Of a DNA stretch of 64,000 nt, positions 6,612 through 14,618 are shown piece after piece. The position numbers and the translations under genes are program-made. The DNA is from Nostoc paludosum FACHB-159 (GTDB taxonomy: Bacteria; Cyanobacteriota; Cyanobacteriia; Cyanobacteriales; Nostocaceae): the NCBI RefSeq assembly GCF_014698835.1, contig NZ_JACJTU010000010.1, positions 153,897 through 217,896 of the forward strand, in the 5' to 3' direction. The stretch's first letter is position 1, and each line of letters starts with the position of its first letter. The notes under the pieces are model-generated. The model worked only from the letters and a program-made list of their open reading frames with translations. It searched no databases and had not been told where the DNA came from.

Positions 6612-9608
6612 ATGAACCTGAGTATTAGGCACTGGTTGGCAGAACATAATATCGCAATCAATGGAATCAGCGGATTTTCTGCGGGGCAATTGGCGGGTAT
6701 TGCCTACCGTATTGTTCAGGATATGGAAGTCAAAAGTCTGATGCCTTTTGATATCTGTACTTTGGTAGAGATTTTAGAACTACCCTTAACTATTGTTTAC
6801 CAAGAAATCAGGGTTATTTCTGAGTTGACAGCAAGCTTGTTGCGTGGCCTCAGCCAAAAAAAACCTTTAAAGCGTAACGAAGGTACATGGTTAGCCTTTC
6901 AAATTGCCTATCTTGAAGCTTTGCAAGCAATTTTAAACCAAGAATCAAGCTTGCAAAGACCTTGGCTAGACCGAGGAAGAATACCCAGCCAACCAAACAT
7001 CCTCCAAGATCCTCAACTGCAAGGACTACTGAAAACTCTCAGTCCTGGTAAATTGACTGACACTCAAGCTGAACAAGCACTGTCTTTGCTTGCCGGCTCA
7101 TTACTGGTACAACAAATAAATAATGCCGCCATAGCTTGGTTGGTTACCAATGGTGCAGAAGAAGCTGAAGCTAAATTGATAGCACAGCGTTTGCTAAACT
7201 CATTTCCTGGTCATTTGTTGGTAGTAGTTACCGAAAATGCCGCCCCCTTAGCCCAACTGCAAAAATTTGTCCGATTGGGGATTTCATTAGTTAATTCTAC
7301 GGTCAGCGATAAAATTGACTTGCACCAAGAAAGTTATCGGGCAAGTTTGATTAAAAATTTGAGTCTACCATTGCTCACAGAATACTTTGCTCTTAAAGAT
7401 ATTTATGTAGCACAAAAAGGCTTAATTGTAGAAGAAAGCATTTCTGAACAGGATAAAAAAACTCTGACGCCAGTTGATTTAAAAACATGGGTACAAGAAC
7501 AACTAGCTGATTTAGAAACCATCGCTGTTGTTGAGTCAGAACCGGGTTATGGAAAAACTAGTTTTTGCCAACTCTGGGCGGCAGAAGTAGCAGAAAAACT
7601 TTACCCTGATTGGATGCCGATAATAATTAGATTGCGAGATATAACATACAGCAAAACTTTTACTGAAACTCTCAATTCGGCTTTTCATATTAATCTTTCA
7701 ACTTGGTTAGAACAAGAAAATACTCGCTGTTTGTTGTTGCTAGATGGTCTGGATGAACTACCGCCTTCTGCTCAGGGTATAAGAGCAAAAGCAATTTTTA
7801 TCCAGCAATTGCTAAATTTTCAGTCTCAGCATCGCCACAAAATTGTGTTAACAAGTCGGCCAAAGGGGTTGGAGGAAATTGACCCAGAAATATTACTTTT
7901 ATTCAAGCGAATTGCTATCCAGCCGTTTGATGTGGAAGAATTCAAACAATGGTTTCAGCAGTGGACAAAAGTACAATCCTTACCGATCGCTCAAAATTTC
8001 TTTACATTCTTAAAACAGGCGGGATTGTTTGGGAAATCAAAGTTTCCAGAACTATCTGTTTTTGTGCGTCAACCTTTAATGTTGCATTTATTAGGCATTT
8101 TGCACCGTGAAGGGCTGCTAGATGATGAGTTATTGCAATTAACTAGCAAGGCTCCTTTGTTATGGGAAATTCATCATCGCTTGAGTCGCTGGTTATTAGG
8201 CTATCCGCTAACTGGTGGGATAAAAACTATGCTGTTGCGATCCGGATTTGCTCATATTCACCGGACTCCAGAAGCGATCGCTAATTTACTTGGCCATCAC
8301 CATGCCCAAGATTTACTCGAACAAATGCAAGCGATCGCTTTGAAAATTTTACAATCGCAGCGTTATCAAATCAATGGGGAATGGAAGGATTTACCAGGGT
8401 TTTATTTTGAAGTTAAGGATTGGGAAAGTTCACGCAAAGACGCAAAGACAAGGCAGCGCGTTGCAGGGGTTCCCCCTGTTATAGCGACTGCCGCGCAAAG
8501 TAATTTGGTTGAGTTTTCCCATATCAAGTTGGGAGAATATCTTTGTGCAAAAGCTGTTGCTGGTGAGTTGAAATTGTTGACTCAGTACCAAGATGAGGGT
8601 TATGGGGCGCTTAGTTTTGTGCTTGATTCTCCCAGTAGTGTAGCCCAACATATTTATAATTTACTGGGTTATGGGATACTGAGTGAGGAAATTGAAGAAC
8701 TGGCGATCGAAGGATTACGCAAAGAGCAAAAATATCGATTTTCTTTTGAAGTTTTATTTCAACGCCTTTTGTCTTTCTGGCGTGGTTACTGTCAAGGGCG
8801 TTGGTTGGATGAGGGAATAGCACACAAAGCTTTGACTAATTTTCATGCATTACAAAACCCTGTGAATGTTGAACAGGTAAATGCTGCGGTAGGATTAAAT
8901 GTATTTTTATTACTTTGTGCTTGCTACCGGGAAACAAAAATTCCTTTTTGGCCTTGTGGCAATCCAGTAAATTTGACAGAATTCAATCCAGAGGCGTTAA
9001 GTTTGCTGATTGCTAGGACAGCTGTTTTGCACAAAACTACCTTCACAACCCGAATCAAATCTCTGGCTGGACTCAACTTATCAGGAGCCTCTTTATTGCA
9101 AGTGACGTTAACTCAAATAAATTTTGAGCAAACAAACTTATCTAATGCGGAATTAATGGGAGCCAATCTCGCAGGCGCAAATCTTCAACAAGCCAATCTC
9201 GCAGGCGCAAATCTCCAACAAGCCAATCTCGCAGGCGCAAATCTCCAACAAGCCAATCTCGCAGGCGCAAATCTTCAACAAGCAAACTTAATGGGAGTAA
9301 ATCTGAATTTTGCTAATCTCACAAATGCTTGTTTATTCGATGCCATTCTTAGTGAGAGTGACAAAAAATTAGCCGCCGATAATGGTGCTTTGTTTGTCAA
9401 AGAATCATTTCCAAAACTAAAAAATTTGCAAGCGCAGCAACCCTTATTGAACGCTAAAAAAATCACATCTAACACAGATGTTAATTGGAACCATCCCGCA
9501 ACAATCGGACTAATTGAAAGCTGCGAAGGCACAATTTTACCAGTAGGTTTATATGATGATGACGCAGTTGATGAAACTGTTTTTGGCAATAATTCGATTA
9601 GGGAATAG
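6612..9608 (+). CDS. NACHT-domain STAND NTPase with C-terminal pentapeptide repeats
   Basis: 998 aa. A helical cyanobacterial N-terminal region (1-290) precedes a NACHT NTPase. Walker A is EPGYGKTSF with Lys315, Walker B is LLLLDGLDELP with Asp378, and the sensor strand is KIVLTSRPKGL. The motif FSHIKLGEYLCAKAV near 630-645 resembles the winged-helix end of NACHT modules. Residues about 820-900 are pentapeptide repeats (A[N/D]LxxANL) forming a right-handed quadrilateral helix, the presumed sensor. Four DNA-identical 30-bp units show recent expansion. Residues about 606-629 (RKDAKTRQRVAGVPP...) are a translated dispersed repeat. Known NACHT proteins of bacteria act as switches in signalling or phage defence; no effector domain is evident here and no defence genes flank it. 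Confidence 0.85.
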   Translation: MNLSIRHWLAEHNIAINGISGFSAGQLAGIAYRIVQDMEVKSLMPFDICTLVEILELPLTIVYQEIRVISELTASLLRGLSQKKPLKRNEGTWLAFQIAYLEALQAILNQESSLQRPWLDRGRIPSQPNILQDPQLQGLLKTLSPGKLTDTQAEQALSLLAGSLLVQQINNAAIAWLVTNGAEEAEAKLIAQRLLNSFPGHLLVVVTENAAPLAQLQKFVRLGISLVNSTVSDKIDLHQESYRASLIKNLSLPLLTEYFALKDIYVAQKGLIVEESISEQDKKTLTPVDLKTWVQEQLADLETIAVVESEPGYGKTSFCQLWAAEVAEKLYPDWMPIIIRLRDITYSKTFTETLNSAFHINLSTWLEQENTRCLLLLDGLDELPPSAQGIRAKAIFIQQLLNFQSQHRHKIVLTSRPKGLEEIDPEILLLFKRIAIQPFDVEEFKQWFQQWTKVQSLPIAQNFFTFLKQAGLFGKSKFPELSVFVRQPLMLHLLGILHREGLLDDELLQLTSKAPLLWEIHHRLSRWLLGYPLTGGIKTMLLRSGFAHIHRTPEAIANLLGHHHAQDLLEQMQAIALKILQSQRYQINGEWKDLPGFYFEVKDWESSRKDAKTRQRVAGVPPVIATAAQSNLVEFSHIKLGEYLCAKAVAGELKLLTQYQDEGYGALSFVLDSPSSVAQHIYNLLGYGILSEEIEELAIEGLRKEQKYRFSFEVLFQRLLSFWRGYCQGRWLDEGIAHKALTNFHALQNPVNVEQVNAAVGLNVFLLLCACYRETKIPFWPCGNPVNLTEFNPEALSLLIARTAVLHKTTFTTRIKSLAGLNLSGASLLQVTLTQINFEQTNLSNAELMGANLAGANLQQANLAGANLQQANLAGANLQQANLAGANLQQANLMGVNLNFANLTNACLFDAILSESDKKLAADNGALFVKESFPKLKNLQAQQPLLNAKKITSNTDVNWNHPATIGLIESCEGTILPVGLYDDDAVDETVFGNNSIRE
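8429..8500 (+). repeat. Dispersed repeat translated within the NACHT gene
   Basis: CACGCAAAGACGCAAAGAC followed by GCGTTGCAGGGGTTCCCCCTG and TAGCGACTGCCGCGCAAAG. Both words are of the kind that occur between genes in Nostoc-type genomes, and CGCAAAG words also occur between genes here at 16998-17085. The insert keeps the frame and codes a basic, low-complexity peptide. Confidence 0.7.
9162..9281 (+). repeat. Four 30-bp tandem units coding pentapeptide repeats
   Basis: Four units of 30 bases beginning GCCAATCTCGCAGGCGCAAAT differ only at one C/T position (copies 1 and 4 against 2 and 3). Each codes two pentapeptides (ANLAGANLQQ). Confidence 0.95.
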
Positions 9609-9728
9609 GGCATTGGGCATTGGGCATTTGGCATTGGGCATTGGGAGGGGACAAGGGAAAAGAATTGTTGCAATTTGTCTCCTTGTCTCCCTTATCCCTA
9701 TGCCCCATGCCCTATGCCCCATGCCCAA
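9603..9728. repeat. Foldback STRR element between NACHT and the Fur-type gene
   Basis: Left arm of GGGCATT heptamers and GGGGACAAGGG, a short centre, then a complementary right arm (CTCCTTGTCTCCCTTATCCC followed by ATGCCCC and ATGCCCT heptamers). It lies between two converging genes and could act as a terminator for both. Confidence 0.8.
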
Positions 9729-9729
9729 A

Positions 9730-10176
9730 TTAACTTTCTTCTGAATTACGATAACCATAAAAGTTAATACTATAGTCAGTAATTCGCACTCCTGTTTGTT
9801 CTTCGATTTGGCGGAGAAAATCTTCTGGCAGTTGTACGTGAACATCCAGAATTTGATTGGTATCTATACAGTTGACATGACTGTGAGAATCACTAATATT
9901 GCCGTACAAACGTCCGTCACAGCGTTCAATACACTCGATGATTCCCTGACTTGATAATGCTTCTAAATTTTGATACACCGAAGTATGACCGATTTCTTTG
10001 CCTTGGTGGTTTAAGCGATCGTAAATCTCTCTAGCAGAAAGATGTTCGTTTGCTTGCCAAAGTAGTTCCAGAATAAAGCGACGCTGGCGACTGACGCGCA
10101 TACCCAGTACTTGACACCGCTCTAGCGCATCTTCTAGGGAACGAATTGGTCTTGTAGAAATTGTTTGTTTTTGCAT
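9730..10176 (-). CDS. furC: Fur-family transcriptional regulator, PerR/FurC-like
   Basis: 148 aa. The winged-helix DNA-binding half includes GMRVSRQRRFILELLWQANEHLSAREIYDRL and GHTSVYQNLEALSSQGII. The metal-binding motif SHSHVNCIDTNQ follows at about 95-107, then the dimerisation half. No CxxC zinc pair is present in the C-terminal half, unlike classic Fur and Zur. The sequence fits the peroxide-responsive FurC/PerR group of heterocystous cyanobacteria; FurA or Zur are less likely. Stands alone and diverges from the CRR6 gene, with about 430 bases of shared upstream DNA. Confidence 0.78.
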   Translation of the reverse strand: MQKQTISTRPIRSLEDALERCQVLGMRVSRQRRFILELLWQANEHLSAREIYDRLNHQGKEIGHTSVYQNLEALSSQGIIECIERCDGRLYGNISDSHSHVNCIDTNQILDVHVQLPEDFLRQIEEQTGVRITDYSINFYGYRNSEES

Positions 10177-10608
10177 ACAGCTTATTAACTGTTAGGGGAG
10201 TTTTCCCATCTCAATGTTTATGGTTATTCAATATATGCAAGGTTATTGCACACAATTTTTATACCTGTACTTGTGTTTTGGCTTTTGATGCTGCGGAAGT
10301 CACAGGTTGCAATAATGATTTTTTTGCTTTTGATGCCTACTTTGTCAGACCTTAATCTAAAACAAACTCATTACAACTTTAGCTTAAAAATGTCATAAAT
10401 GTCCACCTGAGAGTAGGCATTGCCTTGACAAAAGACCCTTGTTCTGATGGGATGCCATGTTAATGATGTACTAATTTTTGAGTTAAAGGTGTGTAATTAT
10501 AGCAGGTGTGAAAGTAATATTTCAATTGATCAAAATTATGCTGTGAGCGGCGATCGCGAGACATTACAACTTTTATGACTGAGGACTTTTTTGCGGAATC
10601 TAGCATCA
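10177..10608. other. Divergent intergenic region between furC-like gene and crr6
   Basis: AT-rich, about 430 bases. Probably carries both promoters. At 10575 an ATG opens a 32-codon frame (MTEDFFAESS...) that overlaps the start of the CRR6 gene in another frame. It may be a leader peptide or chance. Confidence 0.35.
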
Positions 10609-11148
10609 ATGGCTCAAAACTGCTACTGTGTATTCTCGATCCTAGAGTTGAGCATAAAGAAAGTGGCTGCTGAGTCAAAACCAATTGCGATCGCACTCAA
10701 TAATGAATTGATTAACAATTTAGATCTGTCGCCTGCGTCAGTGGCGATCGAACAACTGCTGCAAGATGGGGTCGCGTCCCACGAACAGCAGCTACGATTT
10801 GAAGTCAATTACGATCGAGAACCTGGCGATCCACGGGAACTCTCAGAAATTCCAGAGATTCGGCTATGGTTTGTGCGCCTAGATGCCAAATACCCGTGGT
10901 TACCATTTTTACTAGATTGGAAGTCTGGAGAATTCGCTCGTTATGCCGCTATGCTAGTACCACATCAATTCAGTTCCCAAGAAGGCATACAGTACAATCC
11001 CGAAGCTTTAGAAATATTTTTGATGCACAAAATCTTTGTCTTGGGCGATTGGCTAAAACAGCAAGACATTCCCAGCTTATCGCGCCTGAAATCTATGGCA
11101 CAAATGCTGGGCTATGAATTAGATGACGCTTTTTTTCAGATATTTTAA
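10609..11148 (+). CDS. crr6: NdhI maturation factor, CRR6 family
   Basis: The conserved core reads REPGDPRELSEIPEIRLWFVRLDA, then PWLPFLLDWKSGEFARYAAMLVPHQFS, GIQYNPEALEIFLMHKIF and SRLKSMAQMLGYELDD. This is the CRR6 (chlororespiratory reduction 6) family, needed in plants and cyanobacteria to mature the NdhI subunit of photosynthetic NDH-1. The start is uncertain: ATG 10609 gives 179 aa, while GTG 10663 gives a length nearer to typical family members and begins just before the conserved part. No strong ribosome site decides it. Confidence 0.85.
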   Translation: MAQNCYCVFSILELSIKKVAAESKPIAIALNNELINNLDLSPASVAIEQLLQDGVASHEQQLRFEVNYDREPGDPRELSEIPEIRLWFVRLDAKYPWLPFLLDWKSGEFARYAAMLVPHQFSSQEGIQYNPEALEIFLMHKIFVLGDWLKQQDIPSLSRLKSMAQMLGYELDDAFFQIF

Positions 11149-11392
11149 AGAATTCAGAATTCAGAATTTAGCAGTCCTTGAAGTAGCGGATTGAGTAGAA
11201 AGCCGCGACCTTTTAATATTGCCTCGTTCCCAGTCATTGGCTGGGAACGAGGCAATACCTTAAGGCTTCACCTGAAGTTGACACAGATGATAGACGCACG
11301 GTGTTCTAGGTAGGTAGTCGGTTACAATTCTCCACTGGATTGATTCTGAATTCTGAATTCTGAATTCTGACTTCTGAATTCTGTATTCTTCT
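11149..11392. repeat. Intergenic repeats: GAATTCA words and a 15-bp perfect hairpin
   Basis: GAATTCAGAATTCAG words at 11150-11172 and TTCTGAATTC words at 11344-11385 are inverted to each other. Between them 11219-11233 (TTGCCTCGTTCCCAG) pairs perfectly with 11241-11255 around a 7-base loop. The hairpin lies between converging genes and may end both transcripts. Confidence 0.85.
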
Positions 11393-12352
11393 TCAACCAC
11401 CCCAAATTTTCTGTAAAACAGCGTTTGGTGAAATATCCGCAGTTTTGCCCGTAGGGGATTTAATGGCTAGGAATTTATCGTTTTTCGGCAATAACTTAGT
11501 TGGATCGGTGGGGCCAAACAGAGCAATTGTATAAGTTTGTACTGCAACACTGAGTTGTAGTGCTGCATTATCAGTAGACAACAGCAAATTTGCTCCGGCA
11601 ATCATGGCAGTTAACTTGCCAATATCGCTTGGGGCAGTCACCTTGACATCTGGAGAAGACCCCAGAAGCGATCGCACAAACTGGTCATCTTCAGCCCCCT
11701 TAATTAGCACCACAGGCATATCCGGCTGCTTGTGTTGAAAATCTTGGATAATTTGCCGCCAACTCTCCACAGGATAGATTTTATCCTGTTCTTTAGCTTG
11801 AGATAACCGCTCAGAACTGCCATGAATCAGGACATAGCCTGTTTCATGTACCCCTAAGCGTTTTTGTTCTTTTTGTGCCCACTCAATATCTGGTTTTGGC
11901 ACATTTACGGCTAACTCTGGTACAGGAGTATTGATACCCAAAGGTTGCAGCAGCTCGTGATATACCGCCGCGCCATATTGGGATGGTTTGAACGGCACAG
12001 CCTGGGTTAGAAAAACCGAACCCTTGCCTTGGTAGCCAATGCGTATGGGAATTCCCGTCAACCAGAGTAAAAGACCAATCGACCAACTTTGCCCAACAGT
12101 GATGGCAACATCGTACTCGCGATCGCGAATTGTGCCCACCAGGTTGCCCCAATCTGCCAGACTGTTACGGTCTTTGAAATCAAAAGCCAGTACCTCGTGA
12201 ACTGACTTGCTGACATGGTAGGCGGCCTTTGCTTGGGGTTCAACAACGACATCTATCTGAGCGTTTGGGTAATAGCGCTTCAGGTCATCTAGAGTCGGAA
12301 AGAAGAGAATTTGGTCGCCAATCCCGCCAGGTACAAGGGCTACTACTCGCAT
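11393..12352 (-). CDS. Glycosyltransferase family 9 protein (heptosyltransferase-like)
   Basis: 319 aa. The N-terminus VVALVPGGIGDQILFFPTLDDLKRYYP and the later VLIHGSSE, PVVLIKGAEDD, LSTDNAALQLSVAV and IALFGPTDP are the GT9 features: GT-B fold, first-strand glycine loop, and sugar-nucleotide site with a conserved D/N in the LST-DNA loop. Family members add heptose or other sugars to lipopolysaccharide core. The acceptor in cyanobacteria is unknown. Transcribed alone; diverges from ispD with 69 bases between the starts. Confidence 0.82.
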   Translation of the reverse strand: MRVVALVPGGIGDQILFFPTLDDLKRYYPNAQIDVVVEPQAKAAYHVSKSVHEVLAFDFKDRNSLADWGNLVGTIRDREYDVAITVGQSWSIGLLLWLTGIPIRIGYQGKGSVFLTQAVPFKPSQYGAAVYHELLQPLGINTPVPELAVNVPKPDIEWAQKEQKRLGVHETGYVLIHGSSERLSQAKEQDKIYPVESWRQIIQDFQHKQPDMPVVLIKGAEDDQFVRSLLGSSPDVKVTAPSDIGKLTAMIAGANLLLSTDNAALQLSVAVQTYTIALFGPTDPTKLLPKNDKFLAIKSPTGKTADISPNAVLQKIWGG

Positions 12353-12411
12353 AATATTTATTGACGCTTACTCGCTCCTTATTTTAGGGGAAAATATATA
12401 GCTTAAAGATT

Positions 12412-12416
12412 GAGGA
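12412..12416 (+). promoter_or_regulatory. Ribosome site that fixes a GTG start for ispD
   Basis: GAGGA lies five bases before GTG 12422. The TTG at 12410 that would extend the frame overlaps this site and is not likely to be used. Confidence 0.7.
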
Positions 12417-12421
12417 ATTCT

Positions 12422-13105
12422 GTGTATTTACTAATTCCAGCTGCCGGAATCGGAAAAAGAATGGGGAGTAACCGCAATAAACTCCTACTGAAAGTGCGAT
12501 CGCAACCGATTATTGCTTGGACTTTATTAGCCGCCCAAGCCGCCAGTACAATCACTTGGATCGGAATTATTTCCCAACCGACTGACTGGCCTGATTTGAA
12601 GGCAATTATCGCCGATCTCAAGCTCACCAAACCAGTGGAATTTATTCTCGGCGGCTCCACCCGCCAAGAATCTGTTTACAATGGCTTACAGGCGCTCCCA
12701 GCGGATGCAGAACAAGTTTTGATTCACGATGGAGCCAGATGTCTGATTACACCAGATTTATTTAATTCTTGTGCCCAAGCCATCCGCGAATGTCGCGGTT
12801 TAATTGCTGCGATACCCGTCAAAGACACCATCAAAGTTGTCGATGGACAAGGAATAATTCAAAGTACGCCCGACAGACAAAAGCTGTGGGCAGCACAAAC
12901 TCCCCAAGGATTTGATGTCAAATTATTGAAGCAGTGTCATGCCGAAGGCGTGCGCCAAGGTTGGGAAGTAACAGATGATGCCGCTTTGTTTGAAAAATGT
13001 GGCATTCAAGTCAGAATTGTCGAAGGCGAAGAGACAAATTTAAAAGTTACCACCCCACAAGATTTAGCGATCGCAGAATTTATCCTTACGAGTAGGGGTT
13101 TTTGA
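12422..13105 (+). CDS. ispD: 2-C-methyl-D-erythritol 4-phosphate cytidylyltransferase
   Basis: 227 aa from the GTG start, which gives the usual N-terminus (M)YLLIPAAGIGKRMGS. Also present are NKLLLKV, GGSTRQESVYNGL, the metal-binding VLIHDGARCLI and the C-terminal ETNLKVTTPQDLAIAE. IspD forms CDP-ME from MEP and CTP, the third step of the MEP isoprenoid route. ispG of the same pathway lies about 6.6 kb downstream, but not in an operon with it. Confidence 0.95.
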   Translation: MYLLIPAAGIGKRMGSNRNKLLLKVRSQPIIAWTLLAAQAASTITWIGIISQPTDWPDLKAIIADLKLTKPVEFILGGSTRQESVYNGLQALPADAEQVLIHDGARCLITPDLFNSCAQAIRECRGLIAAIPVKDTIKVVDGQGIIQSTPDRQKLWAAQTPQGFDVKLLKQCHAEGVRQGWEVTDDAALFEKCGIQVRIVEGEETNLKVTTPQDLAIAEFILTSRGF

Positions 13106-13385
13106 AGAAGTGGGCATTGGGCATTGGGCATTGGGCATAGTTAAGAGGCTCCAAGGGCAGGGGGCAAGGGGGCAAATGAAAAATTACCTCTTTCCCCTCT
13201 GCTCCCCTGCTCCCCTGCCCAATGCCCATTCCCTAATTTTGAGATTGTCAAAATATTTTTGACATTTTAGGATATGATCCCAGAGACTTGTTGATTGTTA
13301 GTTGTGATTTGTCATTCGTCCTTTGTGAACAACTAATGACCAATGACTGATGACTACTGACCAATGACTATTGACTATTGACTAA
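13106..13385. repeat. STRR-rich intergenic region between ispD and scpB
   Basis: Three GGGCATT heptamers follow the ispD stop. Then comes a foldback: GGGGGCAAGGGGGCAAATG against CTGCTCCCCTGCTCCCCTG. At 13300-13385 there are AATGACT and ATTGACT heptamers that run into the scpB start codon. Confidence 0.8.
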
Positions 13386-13928
13386 ATGATTACAGCCACA
13401 GCGACTAAGATAGAAGCGATTCTCTATTTAAAGGGTAAACCCTTGTCGCTCGGCGAAATCGCCGAGTATGCCGGTTGCGATCGCGCCACTGTTAAGGAAG
13501 GCATCATTGAACTAATGGACAATTATGCCCACCGAGATAGTGCCCTAGAGGTGGTAGAAACCCCAGATGGTTACAGTTTGCAACTGAGATCTGATTTTCA
13601 TGATTTAGTGCAAACAATGATACCAGTAGAATTGGGTGTAGGTGCATTGCGAACATTGGCGGCGATCGCTCTCAATAATCCCATACTCCAGAGCGACTTA
13701 ATTAACTTACGGGGTTCAGGAGTCTATCAGCACGTTCCAGAATTAGTTGAACTTGGTTTCGTTCGCAAGCGGCGAGACAGCGATTCTCGCTCCTACTCGT
13801 TGCAAGTAACCCCAAAATTTCATCAATATTTCCAAATTGAAGAACTTCCGCAAATACTTTCTACCAACCAAAAGGAAGAACAACTAGAACTAGAACTAGA
13901 ACTCAAGGGAGTGGGGAGTAGGGAATAG
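13386..13928 (+). CDS. scpB: Segregation and condensation protein B
   Basis: 180 aa with two winged helices: ATKIEAILYLKGKPLSLGEIAEYAGCDRATVKEGI and later GALRTLAAIALNNPILQSDLINLRGSG. ScpB binds ScpA and the Smc ATPase to form condensin. No scpA is adjacent. The last residues (KGVGSRE) are coded by GTGGGGAGTAGGGAATAG, which is repeat-type sequence, so the natural end of the gene seems overrun by an STRR element. The start ATG directly follows ATTGACT repeats. Confidence 0.9.
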   Translation: MITATATKIEAILYLKGKPLSLGEIAEYAGCDRATVKEGIIELMDNYAHRDSALEVVETPDGYSLQLRSDFHDLVQTMIPVELGVGALRTLAAIALNNPILQSDLINLRGSGVYQHVPELVELGFVRKRRDSDSRSYSLQVTPKFHQYFQIEELPQILSTNQKEEQLELELELKGVGSRE

Positions 13929-14062
13929 GGCATGGGGCATGGGGCATGGGGAAAAGGTCAAAGGTTAAAGGGAAAAGGAATAAATTTAATCTTTCCTCTT
14001 TTCCCCTTTTCCCCTTAACTCTTTCCCTTTCACCATGCCCTGTTTGGCCAATGCCCAATGCC
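13911..14062. repeat. Second copy of the GGTTAAAGGGAAAAGG foldback element
   Basis: GGGGCAT heptamers lead into AAAGGTTAAAGGGAAAAGG, AATAAATTTAATC, a C/T-rich complementary arm, and ATGCCCTGTTTGGCCAATG. The core is nearly identical to 2340-2420 and 15950-16035. The element starts inside the 3' end of scpB. Confidence 0.85.
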
Positions 14063-14152
14063 TCCTCTTAATGACTTATACCCGTGGTGAATGCGTTACC
14101 CTTGTACTATGGTTTAGAGTAGAGTTAGCAATTAAGCTAAATAAAACTGCCA

Positions 14153-14491
14153 ATGGTGTTTAATCCTGACTTTTTGAATGACAACTCTGAGGAACACCCT
14201 AATCAACTTCTTTCGGATCACTCTGAGGAATACCCCAATCAATTACTGAAATATCTACAACATCAGTCTCCTGATGTTTTAGCTCGGGTCGCCCAGTCTG
14301 TCAGCCCTGAAATTAAACAAATTATCTCGCAAAATGTCCAAGGGCTAGTGGGGATGCTCCCAGCAGAAAATTTCAATGTACAAATTACCACAGATCGGGA
14401 AAATTTAGCTGGGCTTCTAGCATCGGCTATGATGACGGGTTATTTTCTGCGTCAAATGGAACAAAGAATGCAATTAGAGCAAAAGTTATGA
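14153..14491 (+). CDS. DUF760 domain protein with an N-terminal 12-residue duplication
   Basis: 112 aa. The core LLKYLQHQSPDVLARVAQSVSPEIKQIISQNVQGLVGMLP...NFNVQITTDRENLAGLLASAMMTGYFLRQMEQRM is DUF760, shared by cyanobacteria and plastids and of unknown function (some plant members are regulators of chloroplast enzyme turnover). Residues 9-20 (DNSEEHPNQLLS) are repeated as 21-32 (DHSEEYPNQLLK), a 36-bp tandem duplication. Single gene. Confidence 0.8.
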   Translation: MVFNPDFLNDNSEEHPNQLLSDHSEEYPNQLLKYLQHQSPDVLARVAQSVSPEIKQIISQNVQGLVGMLPAENFNVQITTDRENLAGLLASAMMTGYFLRQMEQRMQLEQKL

Positions 14492-14585
14492 GTAATGAGT
14501 TGAGAGTCGAGAATTATGAGTTAGGAGTTGTGGAAAATTGTTAACTTCTAACTCCTAACTTCTCACTCCTCACTCATAACTTCTG
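14492..14585. repeat. Foldback of GAGTTA/TAACTC words
   Basis: Left arm words TGAGTAATGAGTTGAGAG and GAGTTAGGAGTTG are complementary to the right arm TAACTCCTAACTTCTCACTC and TCACTCATAACT. It lies between the converging DUF760 and HtrA genes and may work as a terminator. Confidence 0.7.
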
Positions 14586-14618
14586 CACAGAGGCGATTAA
14601 CCGCGTCTCTACTAATAG

